Below are positions 54,151-63,300 of a DNA stretch of 64,000 nt, in pieces. The translations under genes and the position numbers were made by a program. The stretch covers positions 45,389-109,388 of the forward strand of contig PBNP01000013.1 in assembly GCA_002723295.1 (NCBI GenBank), given 5' to 3'. Each line of letters begins with the position of its first letter. Position 1 is the first letter of the stretch. This DNA comes from Flavobacteriaceae bacterium (GTDB lineage Bacteria; Bacteroidota; Bacteroidia; Flavobacteriales; Flavobacteriaceae). The notes beneath the pieces were generated by a model. That model saw nothing but the letters and a program-made list of their open reading frames with translations. It searched no databases and was not told the DNA's origin.

Positions 54151-54588
54151 ATGAAAAAAGGAATCATTGTTTCTGGATATTTTAATCCTTTACATAAAGG
54201 ACATATAGAATATTTTAAACTTGCTAAAATTAATGGTGATATTCTCATTGTAATTGTAAATAATGATTTTCAAAGGGAGCTTAAAGATTCAAAAGAGTTT
54301 ATGCTAGAGGAAGAAAGGCTATTAATTATTAATGAACTTGAAGTTGTTGACAAAGTTTTTTTATCTATAGATAAGGATCGAACTGTTTGCAAAACACTCG
54401 AAAAGATTCACGAAAATTTATCATCTAATTATCAATTGTTTTTTGCAAATGGAGGAGATCAGAACAATAATTCTATACCGGAAATAAATACTTGTGAAAA
54501 GTTGAATATTATGCTCATTGATGGACTAGGAAAGAAAATTCAGTCTTCATCTTGGCTTTTAAAAAAGGAGAATAATATTGACCTATGA
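54151..54588 (+). CDS. Cytidylyltransferase-like (RfaE2/TagD-type) nucleotidyltransferase
   Basis: A 145-residue protein with the HxGH motif of cytidylyltransferases (SGYFNPLHKGHIEYFKLAK, about 8-26), NDFQRELKDSKEFMLEEERLLIINEL in the middle and the late IQSSSWLLKK in place of ISSTxxR. It transfers a CMP or AMP group to a small phosphate such as glycerol phosphate or heptose phosphate. The substrate cannot be read from sequence. It overlaps the following dehydrogenase gene by 4 bases. Confidence 0.82.
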   Translation: MKKGIIVSGYFNPLHKGHIEYFKLAKINGDILIVIVNNDFQRELKDSKEFMLEEERLLIINELEVVDKVFLSIDKDRTVCKTLEKIHENLSSNYQLFFANGGDQNNNSIPEINTCEKLNIMLIDGLGKKIQSSSWLLKKENNIDL

Positions 54589-55970
54589 AAATCAAAAATA
54601 TTTGTTGTATTGGAGCTGGCTATGTTGGAGGCCCTACCATGGCAGTAATTGCATTAAAATGCCCTGAAATAAAGGTTACTTTAGTTGACAATAATCCTAG
54701 TAAAATTGAAGCATGGAATGGAGACTTGGATAATTTACCGGTTTATGAACCAGGTTTGAAAGAAATAATTGCTAATGTTAGAAACAAGAATTTATTCTTT
54801 TCTTCTGAGATTGATAATGCAATAGATAAATCAGAGATGATTTTTATGGCAGTTAATACTCCTACTAAGACAAAAGGAAAAGGTAAAGGAATGGCTGCTG
54901 ACTTAACACATGTTGAAAATTGTGCTAAAAATATTGCTAGAGCAGCATCTTCTTATAAAATAGTTGTTGAAAAGTCTACACTTCCTGTAAGAACAGCTGA
55001 AAAAATAAAAGAGATACTAAATTCTCAAGGAAATGGAGTAAAATTTGAAATATTATCAAACCCAGAATTTTTAGCTGAAGGCACAGCAATTCAAGATTTA
55101 TTTAAATCAGATAGAGTTTTAATAGGGAGTGATTCAACAAAAAGGGGTAAAATGGCAGCTAAAGCATTGGTTGAAATTTATTCACGGTGGATTCCCAATA
55201 ATAAAATTTTAACTACTAATGTTTGGTCATCGGAATTATCTAAACTTGCATCTAATGCAATGCTAGCTCAAAGGATTTCATCAATAAACAGTTTTTCTGT
55301 TCTTTGTGAAAAGACAGGAGCAGAAATTGAGGAAGTTTCCGAAGCAATAGGCATGGATCATAGGATTGGACCCAAATTTTTAAATGCTTCTGTTGGTTTT
55401 GGAGGGAGTTGTTTCCAAAAGGATATTCTAAATTTAGTTTATTTATGCAATTATTATGGGTTAAAAGAAGTTGCCGAATATTGGTATCAAGTAGTTAAAA
55501 TAAATGACTATCAAAAAATTAGATTTGCTAATAAAATTATAAATAAATTCAATGGTAATTTGCAAGATAAGGTTATCTGTTTTCTTGGATGGGCATTTAA
55601 AAAGAACACTAATGATAGCAGGGAATCTGCATCAATATATGTTGCAAAAAAACTTCTAGAAAATGGAGCTAATATTCAGGTGTTTGATCCGATGGTAAAG
55701 GAGTTAAGAATTAAATTGGATTTAAAAAAATTATTTGAATTTAATGGATTAGAATATAGTGAAATAGAAAATAGATTAGAAAAAGTCACTGTTTATAAAA
55801 ATCATAATCTTGCAATAAAAAATTCTAATGCTATTGCAATTCTCACTGAATGGGAAGAATTTATAGATTATAATTGGCATGATTATCTTAAAAAAGGGAT
55901 TAAAATCTTTGATGGAAGGAATTTGATAAAGAAAGATTTTAAAAAAACGAAAAACTATTTTGAATTATAA
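54585..55970 (+). CDS. ugd: UDP-glucose 6-dehydrogenase (UDP-sugar dehydrogenase)
   Basis: A 461-residue NAD-dependent enzyme oxidising UDP-glucose to UDP-glucuronate. The Rossmann start is NICCIGAGYVGGPTMAVIALKCP. ILSNPEFLAEGTAIQDLFKSDRVLIG and ELSKLASNAMLAQRISSINS lead to the catalytic Cys in GFGGSCFQKDILNLVYLC. CFLGWAFKKNTNDSRESAS is the UDP-binding C-terminal part. It resembles the animal-type subgroup common in Bacteroidota. It supplies uronic acid to the glycan. Confidence 0.92.
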   Translation: MKIKNICCIGAGYVGGPTMAVIALKCPEIKVTLVDNNPSKIEAWNGDLDNLPVYEPGLKEIIANVRNKNLFFSSEIDNAIDKSEMIFMAVNTPTKTKGKGKGMAADLTHVENCAKNIARAASSYKIVVEKSTLPVRTAEKIKEILNSQGNGVKFEILSNPEFLAEGTAIQDLFKSDRVLIGSDSTKRGKMAAKALVEIYSRWIPNNKILTTNVWSSELSKLASNAMLAQRISSINSFSVLCEKTGAEIEEVSEAIGMDHRIGPKFLNASVGFGGSCFQKDILNLVYLCNYYGLKEVAEYWYQVVKINDYQKIRFANKIINKFNGNLQDKVICFLGWAFKKNTNDSRESASIYVAKKLLENGANIQVFDPMVKELRIKLDLKKLFEFNGLEYSEIENRLEKVTVYKNHNLAIKNSNAIAILTEWEEFIDYNWHDYLKKGIKIFDGRNLIKKDFKKTKNYFEL

Positions 55971-56022
55971 TTAAAATAGATAATTAGAAATTTAATTTTT
56001 GATAAAATTAAAAGATAGAGAA

Positions 56023-57939
56023 ATGTTAAAAGTTATACATAAACCATGGGGTAAAGAGGAATGGATAGAATTAAATGATTCATACTGCTATAAAAGGATT
56101 TATATAAAAGCTGGCTATAAAACAAGTTATCAATATCATAAATACAAGAAGGAAACTAATTATATAATTTCTGGTAAAGCAGAAATATGGTTAGAAAATG
56201 ATAAAGGAGTAGTTGAAAGAAAGATAATGAATAAGGGTGATTATTTTAATGTTAAACCTCCAAAAAAACATAGAGTTATAGCGCTAACTGATTTAATTTT
56301 ACAAGAAGTATCTACACCAGAGGTAGATGATGTTTTTAGAATTAATGATGAATATAACAGAGAAGATGGGAAGATAGAAGCTGAACACAAAACACCAGCA
56401 GTACTTATTTTATCAGCTGGATTAGGATCTAGGCTTGGCAATTTAACTAAATACATAAATAAGGCCATGTTGCCAATCAATAATGAGGCAATTATTTCTT
56501 TAATTATAAAAAAGTTTCCCAGAAGTTATGATTTTGTAATTACACTTGGATATAAAGGAAATCAGTTAAAAGAATTTCTCGAACACTCGTTTCCAACACA
56601 TAATTTCATTTTTGTTAAAGTTGACAATTATGACAAAAAAAATACAGGACCAGGTTCAACAGCTATAAAATGTAAAAAACATCTTCAAAGACCCTTTTAT
56701 TTTGTTGTTTCTGATTGTATAGTAGATTCTAAAATCCCTCATATTGATGGGAATTGGCTTGGTGTTCAAGAGACTAGTTTTCCTGAAAAATATTCAACTA
56801 TTAAAATAAATGATGCTTCAAAAATATTAGACTTTAGTCAAAAAAGTAAAAATGGACATGAAAATGCATTTATAGGATTAGCAAGTATTCGGGATTATAA
56901 AGTTTTTTGGAATGAACTTGATAAAAACATGATCAATGGTGAAATCGTAAATGCTTTCAACAATGTTTCAAAATATAATAATTTAAAAGCAAAAAATTTT
57001 AAATGGTTTGATGCAGGGAACCTTGATGATCTAAATTATGCAAAAAAGTATTTTAAAGATAAGCCTTTGTCATTATCAAAAAACACAGGTGAAATTACTT
57101 ATTTGGGGGAATCATTTTTAAAATATAATCCATCAAAAGATAAAATAAAAAACATATCTAAAAGAGCAAGATATCTATCTAAAATTATCCCAAAAAACTT
57201 TGTTAATTCAAACTACTTTATTAAATATGATTGGTTAGAAGGAAAAACATTATACCAAATAGATTCCTTAAAAACATATTCAAATTTTTTAATAAAATTT
57301 AGTGATTTAATAAAAAAAAGTGAATTTAAAAAAATTAATAATAATGAAATTAAAGAGTTTTACATTAACAAGACAAAAAAAAGGGTTGATCTATTTATTA
57401 AAAAAAATGGAATAAACTTTTTAAATAGTTCTTTTAAAGTTAATGGAATATCAACAAAACCAATGAAAGATTATCTTGAAAGAATAAACGTAAAGAAATT
57501 TGATAAGACAAAAAAATATAATATGTTTCATGGGGATTTACAGTTTGATAATATATTGTTTGGGAGTAAAGAAGGAAAATATTATTATATAGATTGGAGA
57601 GAATCATTTGCAGGAGACACTTCTGGAGGAGATTTATATTACGATTTGTCAAAACTTTATGGGGGTTTAATAATTAATTATTTTATGGTAAAGCAAAACA
57701 AATCATTCGAATTTGAAGAAGGAGCTACAATAATTAATTACAAAATATTTACCTCAGAAGCATTAAAAATGTTTAAAAATGAATATGAAAACTGGATTGT
57801 TAAAGAAGGTTATGACTTGACCTTAATTAAATATATAACAGGGTTAATTTTTTTAAACATGTCTCCATTACATGATGATAATTTTGGAAAATTATTATGG
57901 TTTAAATCAATAGAAATGTTTAATCATGAAAATAAATAA
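56023..57939 (+). CDS. Cupin / nucleotidyltransferase / APH-type kinase fusion
   Basis: The track starts at a TTG (55999), but the ATG at 56023 begins directly at the conserved cupin start (VIHKPWGKEEW), giving 638 residues. Domain 1 (about 1-112) is a PMI-type cupin ending INDEYNRED. Domain 2 (about 125-360) is a sugar-phosphate nucleotidyltransferase with the G-loop LSAGLGSRLGNLTKYINKAMLPI and VVSDCIVDS as metal Asp. Domain 3 (about 370-638) is a choline/aminoglycoside kinase-like fold with H503-GDLQFDN and D524 in YIDWRES. A kinase joined to its nucleotidyltransferase suggests consecutive phosphorylation and activation of a small molecule or sugar, as LicA/LicC or AmgK/MurU do separately. 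The substrate is unknown. Confidence 0.85.
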   Translation: MLKVIHKPWGKEEWIELNDSYCYKRIYIKAGYKTSYQYHKYKKETNYIISGKAEIWLENDKGVVERKIMNKGDYFNVKPPKKHRVIALTDLILQEVSTPEVDDVFRINDEYNREDGKIEAEHKTPAVLILSAGLGSRLGNLTKYINKAMLPINNEAIISLIIKKFPRSYDFVITLGYKGNQLKEFLEHSFPTHNFIFVKVDNYDKKNTGPGSTAIKCKKHLQRPFYFVVSDCIVDSKIPHIDGNWLGVQETSFPEKYSTIKINDASKILDFSQKSKNGHENAFIGLASIRDYKVFWNELDKNMINGEIVNAFNNVSKYNNLKAKNFKWFDAGNLDDLNYAKKYFKDKPLSLSKNTGEITYLGESFLKYNPSKDKIKNISKRARYLSKIIPKNFVNSNYFIKYDWLEGKTLYQIDSLKTYSNFLIKFSDLIKKSEFKKINNNEIKEFYINKTKKRVDLFIKKNGINFLNSSFKVNGISTKPMKDYLERINVKKFDKTKKYNMFHGDLQFDNILFGSKEGKYYYIDWRESFAGDTSGGDLYYDLSKLYGGLIINYFMVKQNKSFEFEEGATIINYKIFTSEALKMFKNEYENWIVKEGYDLTLIKYITGLIFLNMSPLHDDNFGKLLWFKSIEMFNHENK

Positions 57940-58543
57940 AGACACAAAAATTTATTGTTCTTTTTCAGAAAATCCTGGAAATAATGGATGTATTTTCTTT
58001 AATAAAAAATTTAAGAAAAATAATATTAATGCTATTTACAAATCTTTTTATTCAAATAATCTATTAAATTCAATAAATGCAGTAAAGGCATTGAATTTTT
58101 CTGGTTTTGCCCTGAGTATGCCATTCAAAATTGATGTTTTAAATTATGCAAATAAAATTAATCAAGAAGTAAAAAGAATAGGAAGCTCAAACACAATAAT
58201 TAATGATAATGGAAAATTAATTGCATATAATACAGACTGGCTAGGTGTTTTAAGATTCTTTGAAGAAATAAAAATGTATGATGAAATAGCAATTGCTGGC
58301 AATGGAGGCTTTAGTAAGGCTATACAATATGCGTGTAAAGAATTATCAATAAAATTTGAAGTTATTAGTAGAATTAATTGGGGAAGATTTGAATCTTTAA
58401 ATGTTCCAGTATTTAATGCCACACCAATTGATTTAACATATTCGGGTGAGATTATCGATGGAAGGCCAAACACTAAAATAGGAAAAACAATTGCTATGTT
58501 TCAAGCTGAAGAACAATATAAATTATACATAAAATGGATGTAA
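57926..58543 (+). CDS. Short shikimate dehydrogenase (AroE)-like protein with altered substrate site
   Basis: A 205-residue protein aligned to AroE: ALSMPFKIDVLNYA with catalytic Lys68, IGSSNTIINDNGKLIAYNTDWLGV with Asp104, and the nucleotide-binding IAGNGGFSKAIQYA. The usual 270 residues are shortened at the C-terminus, and the shikimate-gripping SxS start (normally SxSxSP..HN) is replaced by SENPGNNGCIFFNKK. It probably reduces a different substrate than shikimate, perhaps a keto intermediate of the cluster's product. It overlaps both neighbours (14 and 10 bases). Confidence 0.78.
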   Translation: MKINKDTKIYCSFSENPGNNGCIFFNKKFKKNNINAIYKSFYSNNLLNSINAVKALNFSGFALSMPFKIDVLNYANKINQEVKRIGSSNTIINDNGKLIAYNTDWLGVLRFFEEIKMYDEIAIAGNGGFSKAIQYACKELSIKFEVISRINWGRFESLNVPVFNATPIDLTYSGEIIDGRPNTKIGKTIAMFQAEEQYKLYIKWM

Positions 58544-59499
58544 AATTTTTTATAGGGCCAATGTCTAAAAACGTTGTTGATACTATTATTGATTTTCAAA
58601 AAGAAACAAAGGAAAAAGTTGGATTTATTCCTAGTCGAAGACAAGTGGAATATAATGGTGGATACTCAAATAACTGGACAACAGCTGAATTTTGCAAATA
58701 TGCGACTAACCATCTTTTAGTTAGAGATCATGCTGGGCCTGGTCAGGGAAATGTTAATGATGATGGCTATGAGTCTCTTAGTCAAGACTCTAATTATTTC
58801 GACATAATTCATGTGGACCCATGGAAGCAATATCCAAAATATAAAGACGGATTAAAATGGTCAATTAATATGATTAACTTTTGCTTTTCAAAAAATAAGG
58901 ACATAATCTACGAGGTTGGAACTGAAGAAGCTATTCGAAAATTTGAAGTAAATGAATTAGATAATTTTATTTTAGACTTAAAAAAAAATTTAAACACTAA
59001 TGTTTTTAAAAAAATCAGATATTTAGTTATTCAATCAGGAACATCTCTTTCTATTGATAAAAATACTGGTGTATATGATAAAAAGAGATTAAAAAGAATG
59101 ATTGAGTTATCAAAAAAACATAATCTTATTTCTAAAGAGCATAATGGGGATTACATAAGTGAGAATATTATTCTTGAAAAAATGAATGAGGGACTTGATT
59201 CAATAAATATTGCCCCTGAATTTGGGTTAATTGAAACCCAAACTTATCTTGATAACATTCAAGATAAAAAAACTTTTGACTTATTTTGGAAAATTTGTTT
59301 TGAGTCAAATAAGTGGATTAAATGGGTTCCAAAAAATTTTAATCCATTAAAAGAAAAAGAAACATTAATTAAAATTTCTGCACACTATATTTTTTCAAAT
59401 TCTTTTTTTATAAAAGAGATTAAAAATAAATTACCAGAAATTGATATAGAAATTAGAAAAAACATTTATAGAAAATTAAACAAATTATATGGATACTAG
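58534..59499 (+). CDS. KbaZ/GatZ-like TIM-barrel protein (tagatose-bisphosphate aldolase family)
   Basis: A 321-residue protein. The stretch PSRRQVEYNGGYSNNWTTAEFCKYA followed by LLVRDHAGPGQGN mirrors the SNQVNQFGGYTGMTPADF ... GDHLGP segments of KbaZ/GatZ proteins, with IIHVDPW and IIYEVGTEEA matching later barrel strands (HLDASM, YVIGTE). KbaZ and GatZ are non-catalytic partners of tagatose-1,6-bisphosphate aldolase, yet no catalytic KbaY-type partner is seen here, so this may be an independent aldolase or lyase. It overlaps both neighbours by about 10 bases. Remote assignment, moderate certainty. Confidence 0.6.
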   Translation: MDVKFFIGPMSKNVVDTIIDFQKETKEKVGFIPSRRQVEYNGGYSNNWTTAEFCKYATNHLLVRDHAGPGQGNVNDDGYESLSQDSNYFDIIHVDPWKQYPKYKDGLKWSINMINFCFSKNKDIIYEVGTEEAIRKFEVNELDNFILDLKKNLNTNVFKKIRYLVIQSGTSLSIDKNTGVYDKKRLKRMIELSKKHNLISKEHNGDYISENIILEKMNEGLDSINIAPEFGLIETQTYLDNIQDKKTFDLFWKICFESNKWIKWVPKNFNPLKEKETLIKISAHYIFSNSFFIKEIKNKLPEIDIEIRKNIYRKLNKLYGY

Positions 59500-59848
59500 A
59501 CCTAAAACAATTATTTGTGACATTGATGGAACAATAGTTAAACATAAACTTCCAACAGAAAATTGTAAACCTAACATTAGATTAGAGCTTTTGGAAGGTA
59601 CTATTGAAAAATTTTCTGAATGGGATCAAAAGGGATATTTTATTATTTTGATAACTGGAAGAAAAGAATCACTAAGAAAACATACAGAAAAGCAGTTATC
59701 TGAAGCTGGAATTTTTTATGACAAATTAATTATGGGAATTGGAGGCGGAAAAAGAGTTTTAATTAATGATTGCAAGCCAAATGGAGAAGATACAGCTTTG
59801 GCTTTTTCATTAAAAAGGAATAAAGGGATAAAAGACATTAATATATAG
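59489..59848 (+). CDS. Small HAD-superfamily phosphatase
   Basis: A 119-residue HAD hydrolase of the minimal kind. The nucleophile motif is TIICDIDGTIVKHK (DxDGT), with ILITGRKES as motif II, a Lys near 96 (GGGKRV) and LINDCKPNGED as the acidic motif (ND). No cap domain is present, so it likely acts on a phosphorylated sugar or small intermediate made by the neighbours. It overlaps the KbaZ-like gene by 11 bases. Confidence 0.8.
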   Translation: MDTRPKTIICDIDGTIVKHKLPTENCKPNIRLELLEGTIEKFSEWDQKGYFIILITGRKESLRKHTEKQLSEAGIFYDKLIMGIGGGKRVLINDCKPNGEDTALAFSLKRNKGIKDINI

Positions 59849-59850
59849 TT

Positions 59851-60180
59851 GTGAATAATATTGAATTAAAAACAAAAAAATATTTCTATTTTTGGAAAAG
59901 TAAAAACATTAAAGAATTATCAAAATTATTTGATAATGGAGTTATACTTCAAGATTGGGAAAATGTTGTAAATGGCAAAGAAGACCTAATTAAATTTAAC
60001 ACTCAATTTTTCAATTCGGTTGATAATATTGAATTAGATGTTGTTAATATTTATAATTATTCAAACATAACTTTTTCAGAATTGATTATTAGAGTGAATA
60101 ACAATATTATAAAGGTTTTAGATAAGATTGAGTATAATAAAAAAGGATTAATTACAAAAATAACAGCATATAAGGGATAG
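59851..60180 (+). CDS. SnoaL/NTF2-like protein
   Basis: A 109-residue alpha+beta cone protein with the NTF2/SnoaL pattern: KTKKYFYFWKSKNIKELSKLFDNGVILQDWENVVNGKEDLIKFN, followed by strands ending KVLDKIEYNKKGLITKITAYKG. Start is GTG, 2 bases after the HAD gene. Such proteins act as isomerases, cyclases or binding partners; it may catalyse a step on the same intermediate as its neighbours. The function is unassigned. Confidence 0.72.
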   Translation: MNNIELKTKKYFYFWKSKNIKELSKLFDNGVILQDWENVVNGKEDLIKFNTQFFNSVDNIELDVVNIYNYSNITFSELIIRVNNNIIKVLDKIEYNKKGLITKITAYKG

Positions 60181-60203
60181 AATAATCAAAATTTAATTAA
60201 GAA

Positions 60204-60365
60204 ATGTTATCATATATTATATTTTATCTCGACCCAGGAACTGCAATGATTATTCTTCAGCTAATAGTTTCAGTTTTTGCTGGGATTGCAATTTTTTTTA
60301 AGAAACTAAGAAAAAAATTTATCAGCTTTTTTAAAAACTTAAAAAACAGATTTAAAAAGTCTTAA
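60204..60365 (+). CDS. Small DPGT-motif membrane protein (53 aa, not in ORF track)
   Basis: An ATG-to-TAA frame of 53 residues: MLSYIIFYLDPGTAMIILQL, a hydrophobic helix (IVSVFAGIAIFF), then a strongly basic tail (KKLRKKFISFFKNLKNRFKKS). The YLDPGT(G/A)-xxxLQ start recurs in short membrane proteins of other O-antigen and capsule loci as I know them. The gene fills the gap between the SnoaL-like and glutamine-kinase-like genes. Function unknown. Confidence 0.68.
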   Translation: MLSYIIFYLDPGTAMIILQLIVSVFAGIAIFFKKLRKKFISFFKNLKNRFKKS

Positions 60366-60371
60366 AAATTA

Positions 60372-63300
60372 ATGCAGGTATTTATTCTAGGCGCTCAAAA
60401 AATTAAAGGATGGTTTTTATCTAATGACAGTTCAGTATTAGTAAAGAAGTTAATTAGTGGTAAAAGTTTTTTGGATTGGAATATTAATTCACTAAATGAA
60501 AAAGGAATTAAACATGATTCAATTTCTTTAATTGCAGGGCATAAGTTTAAAGAAATTCAAAAATCAATTCCAAAAATAAATTATATAGTAAATCCAAAAT
60601 GGGAACATACACATGTTGTAGGGTCTGTTAGACATGCTTTGGATTATTGGAACGGAGAAGACCTTTTAATTTTTTATGCTGACACTTTATTTAAACCAAA
60701 TGCCTTAAAAGAGTTTATAAATTTATGTACAGAAAACTTAATCGCAACTAGTGATGTCTCTTCAGATAATTATAATTTCAGACATAAAAAACCAAAAGAA
60801 GAAATATTACAACTAAAAAATAATTACTATAAAAATTTCAAAAAAACTGAAATAACAAAACCAAAACACTTTTCTGGATTAACTTTTTTAAAAAAAGAGA
60901 CAGTTAAAAAATTTAAACTTTTACTAGAAAAAAGCAATAATTCACTAGATAATTTAAGATTTTCAAATGCGCTTGATGAATTGATAAAATTAGACTCTAA
61001 AATAAAATTTAAATCATTTGATATTAATAACTCTTGGGTTGAATTAGATTCATTAGATAATATAACTAAATTCATTTTTGGCTCAAAGGCTGAAACTTTA
61101 TATAGATTGAAGCCATTTATAAAAAAATCCTTTGTTTGTGACCAAATTTATTTTGATATAAATGAATGGAATTCTTCCAAAGAATCAGTTATCAATAAAA
61201 TTCAAGAAGAGTTCAATGAAAATATAATAATTAGAAGTAGTTCTCTAGAAGAAGATTCTTGGGAAAATTCTCAAGCTGGTTCATTTTTGAGTATTAAAGA
61301 TATTAACCCAAAAAATAGAAGATTACTTACGAGTAATATTAAAAAAGTAATAAATCAATATAGTAAAAAAGGGAATAAGCCTAATCTAAATAATCAAGTT
61401 TTAATTCAGCCATTTATTAAAAATACTTCAATTAGCGGTGTGGTTTTTTCAAAAACTCTTGAAGAGGGACTTCCATATTATTGTATAAGTTATGACGATT
61501 ACTCTAAAGAAACAGATGTGGTAACTTCTGGAAAAACAAACAAAATCAAGACATTTACTATTCAGAGAAACTGTAGTAGAGATATATTAAACCCAATAAT
61601 TAAAAAGATTATTTATTCTGTTGAAGAGATAGAAAAAATATTAGAATATTCATCACTTGATCTAGAGTTTATAATTGATGAAAACAACAAGTTATTTATT
61701 GTTCAAGTTAGGCCAATTACTTCACATAAAAGTTTAATTGAAAGCGAAGAATTCAAAGACAATTTTAAAAAAACTAAATCTATCTTGGCTAATAGATTGA
61801 AAAATAAGAGTCACTTAAGAGGAAAAATTAATTTGCTTTCTGATATGTCTGATTGGAATCCGGCTGAAATGATTGGGGTAAAGCCAAAGCCTCTTTCATT
61901 GTCTTTGTATAAATATTTAATAACTGATTCAACGTGGAGGAAATCAAGGGGTATGATAGGATATAATAACCCTTCTCCAGAAAAACTATTATTTTGTTTA
62001 GGAGGACATCCATATATAGATTTAAGAAACAGCTTAAACAATTTAATACCTAAAGGGTTGTCAATAAAGTTATCAGACAAGTTGATAAATCATTATTTAA
62101 ATTTAATTAAACAAAAGAATCATTTACATGACAAGATTGAGTTTGAAGTTGCAATTACATGTTATTCACCCGATATTGACAAACACCTTTTAAGATTAAG
62201 GAATGCTAATTTTTCAGAAAAGGAAATAAATGAACTGAAAACAAAATTAAAAGATTTAACCAACAACATTATAAATCAGAATAAATTCAAAATTGATGAA
62301 CTTGTTAATCGCACACTTATTTTAGATGAAAAAAGAAAAAAAACCATTGAAAAAAAATATAAAATAAATGAAATCCCTAGTATGATTAAATATTTATTAG
62401 AGGAATGTATCAAACTGGGAACTTTGCCATTTGCTATTTTAGCTAGATATGGATTTATTGGCACATCAATGATTAGAGGATTAGTTAACAATAAAATAAT
62501 TGATGAAAATCAAAAAAATAAATATTTAAACTCAATAGAAACTATAGTAACAGAGATGTTAAATGAAATGAATAATGTAATTGAAAATAAATTAACATTA
62601 GAAAAATTCTTAAACAAATTTGGACATTTAAGGCCTAATTCATATAGTGTTGAATCGTTTACTTATAGAGAAAAGCCAGAATATTATTTGCCATCAAAAA
62701 AGAATGATTACCCTAAAATTAATTCAAAGGTAAAATCTAGATTTAAGTTTAATAAAAAAACTAAATCATTGATTAATCAGGAATTAAGTGAAATGGATTT
62801 TGATGTTGAGCAATTGCTTAATTTCATTGAAAAATCAATTTCTGCTAGGGAGTTATCTAAGTTTCAATTTACTAAAACATTGAGTACAATTCTTGATTTA
62901 ATTATTGAGTACTCTAAAAATCATTCAATAACGAGAGATGATATTTCTTTTATATCTATAAATCAAATTTTATTTACTAAAACAAAGACAAATCTTAATG
63001 AATTAGTTCTAAAAGGGAAGAAAAACTTTTACAAATCTAATGAAATTTTAACCCCAGGTTTTATATCTTCATTAAATGGACTTGATATTATTGAAAGAGA
63101 TGAGAATTTGCCAAATTTTGTTTCAATGAAAAATATAAATGCAGAAATTTTCTATTTAAATAATTTATCAAATAATAATGATATTAAAAACAAAATTGTA
63201 TTAATTGAAAGTGCTGATCCTGGATATGATTGGATATTTTTATATAATATTAAGGGATTAATTACAAAATATGGAGGAGCTGCATCACATATGACAATAA

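Noticed and set aside
57100-57939. Aminoglycoside resistance phosphotransferase
   Set aside because: The APH-like domain is fused to a cupin and nucleotidyltransferase within a glycan operon, so antibiotic modification is not a sensible reading.
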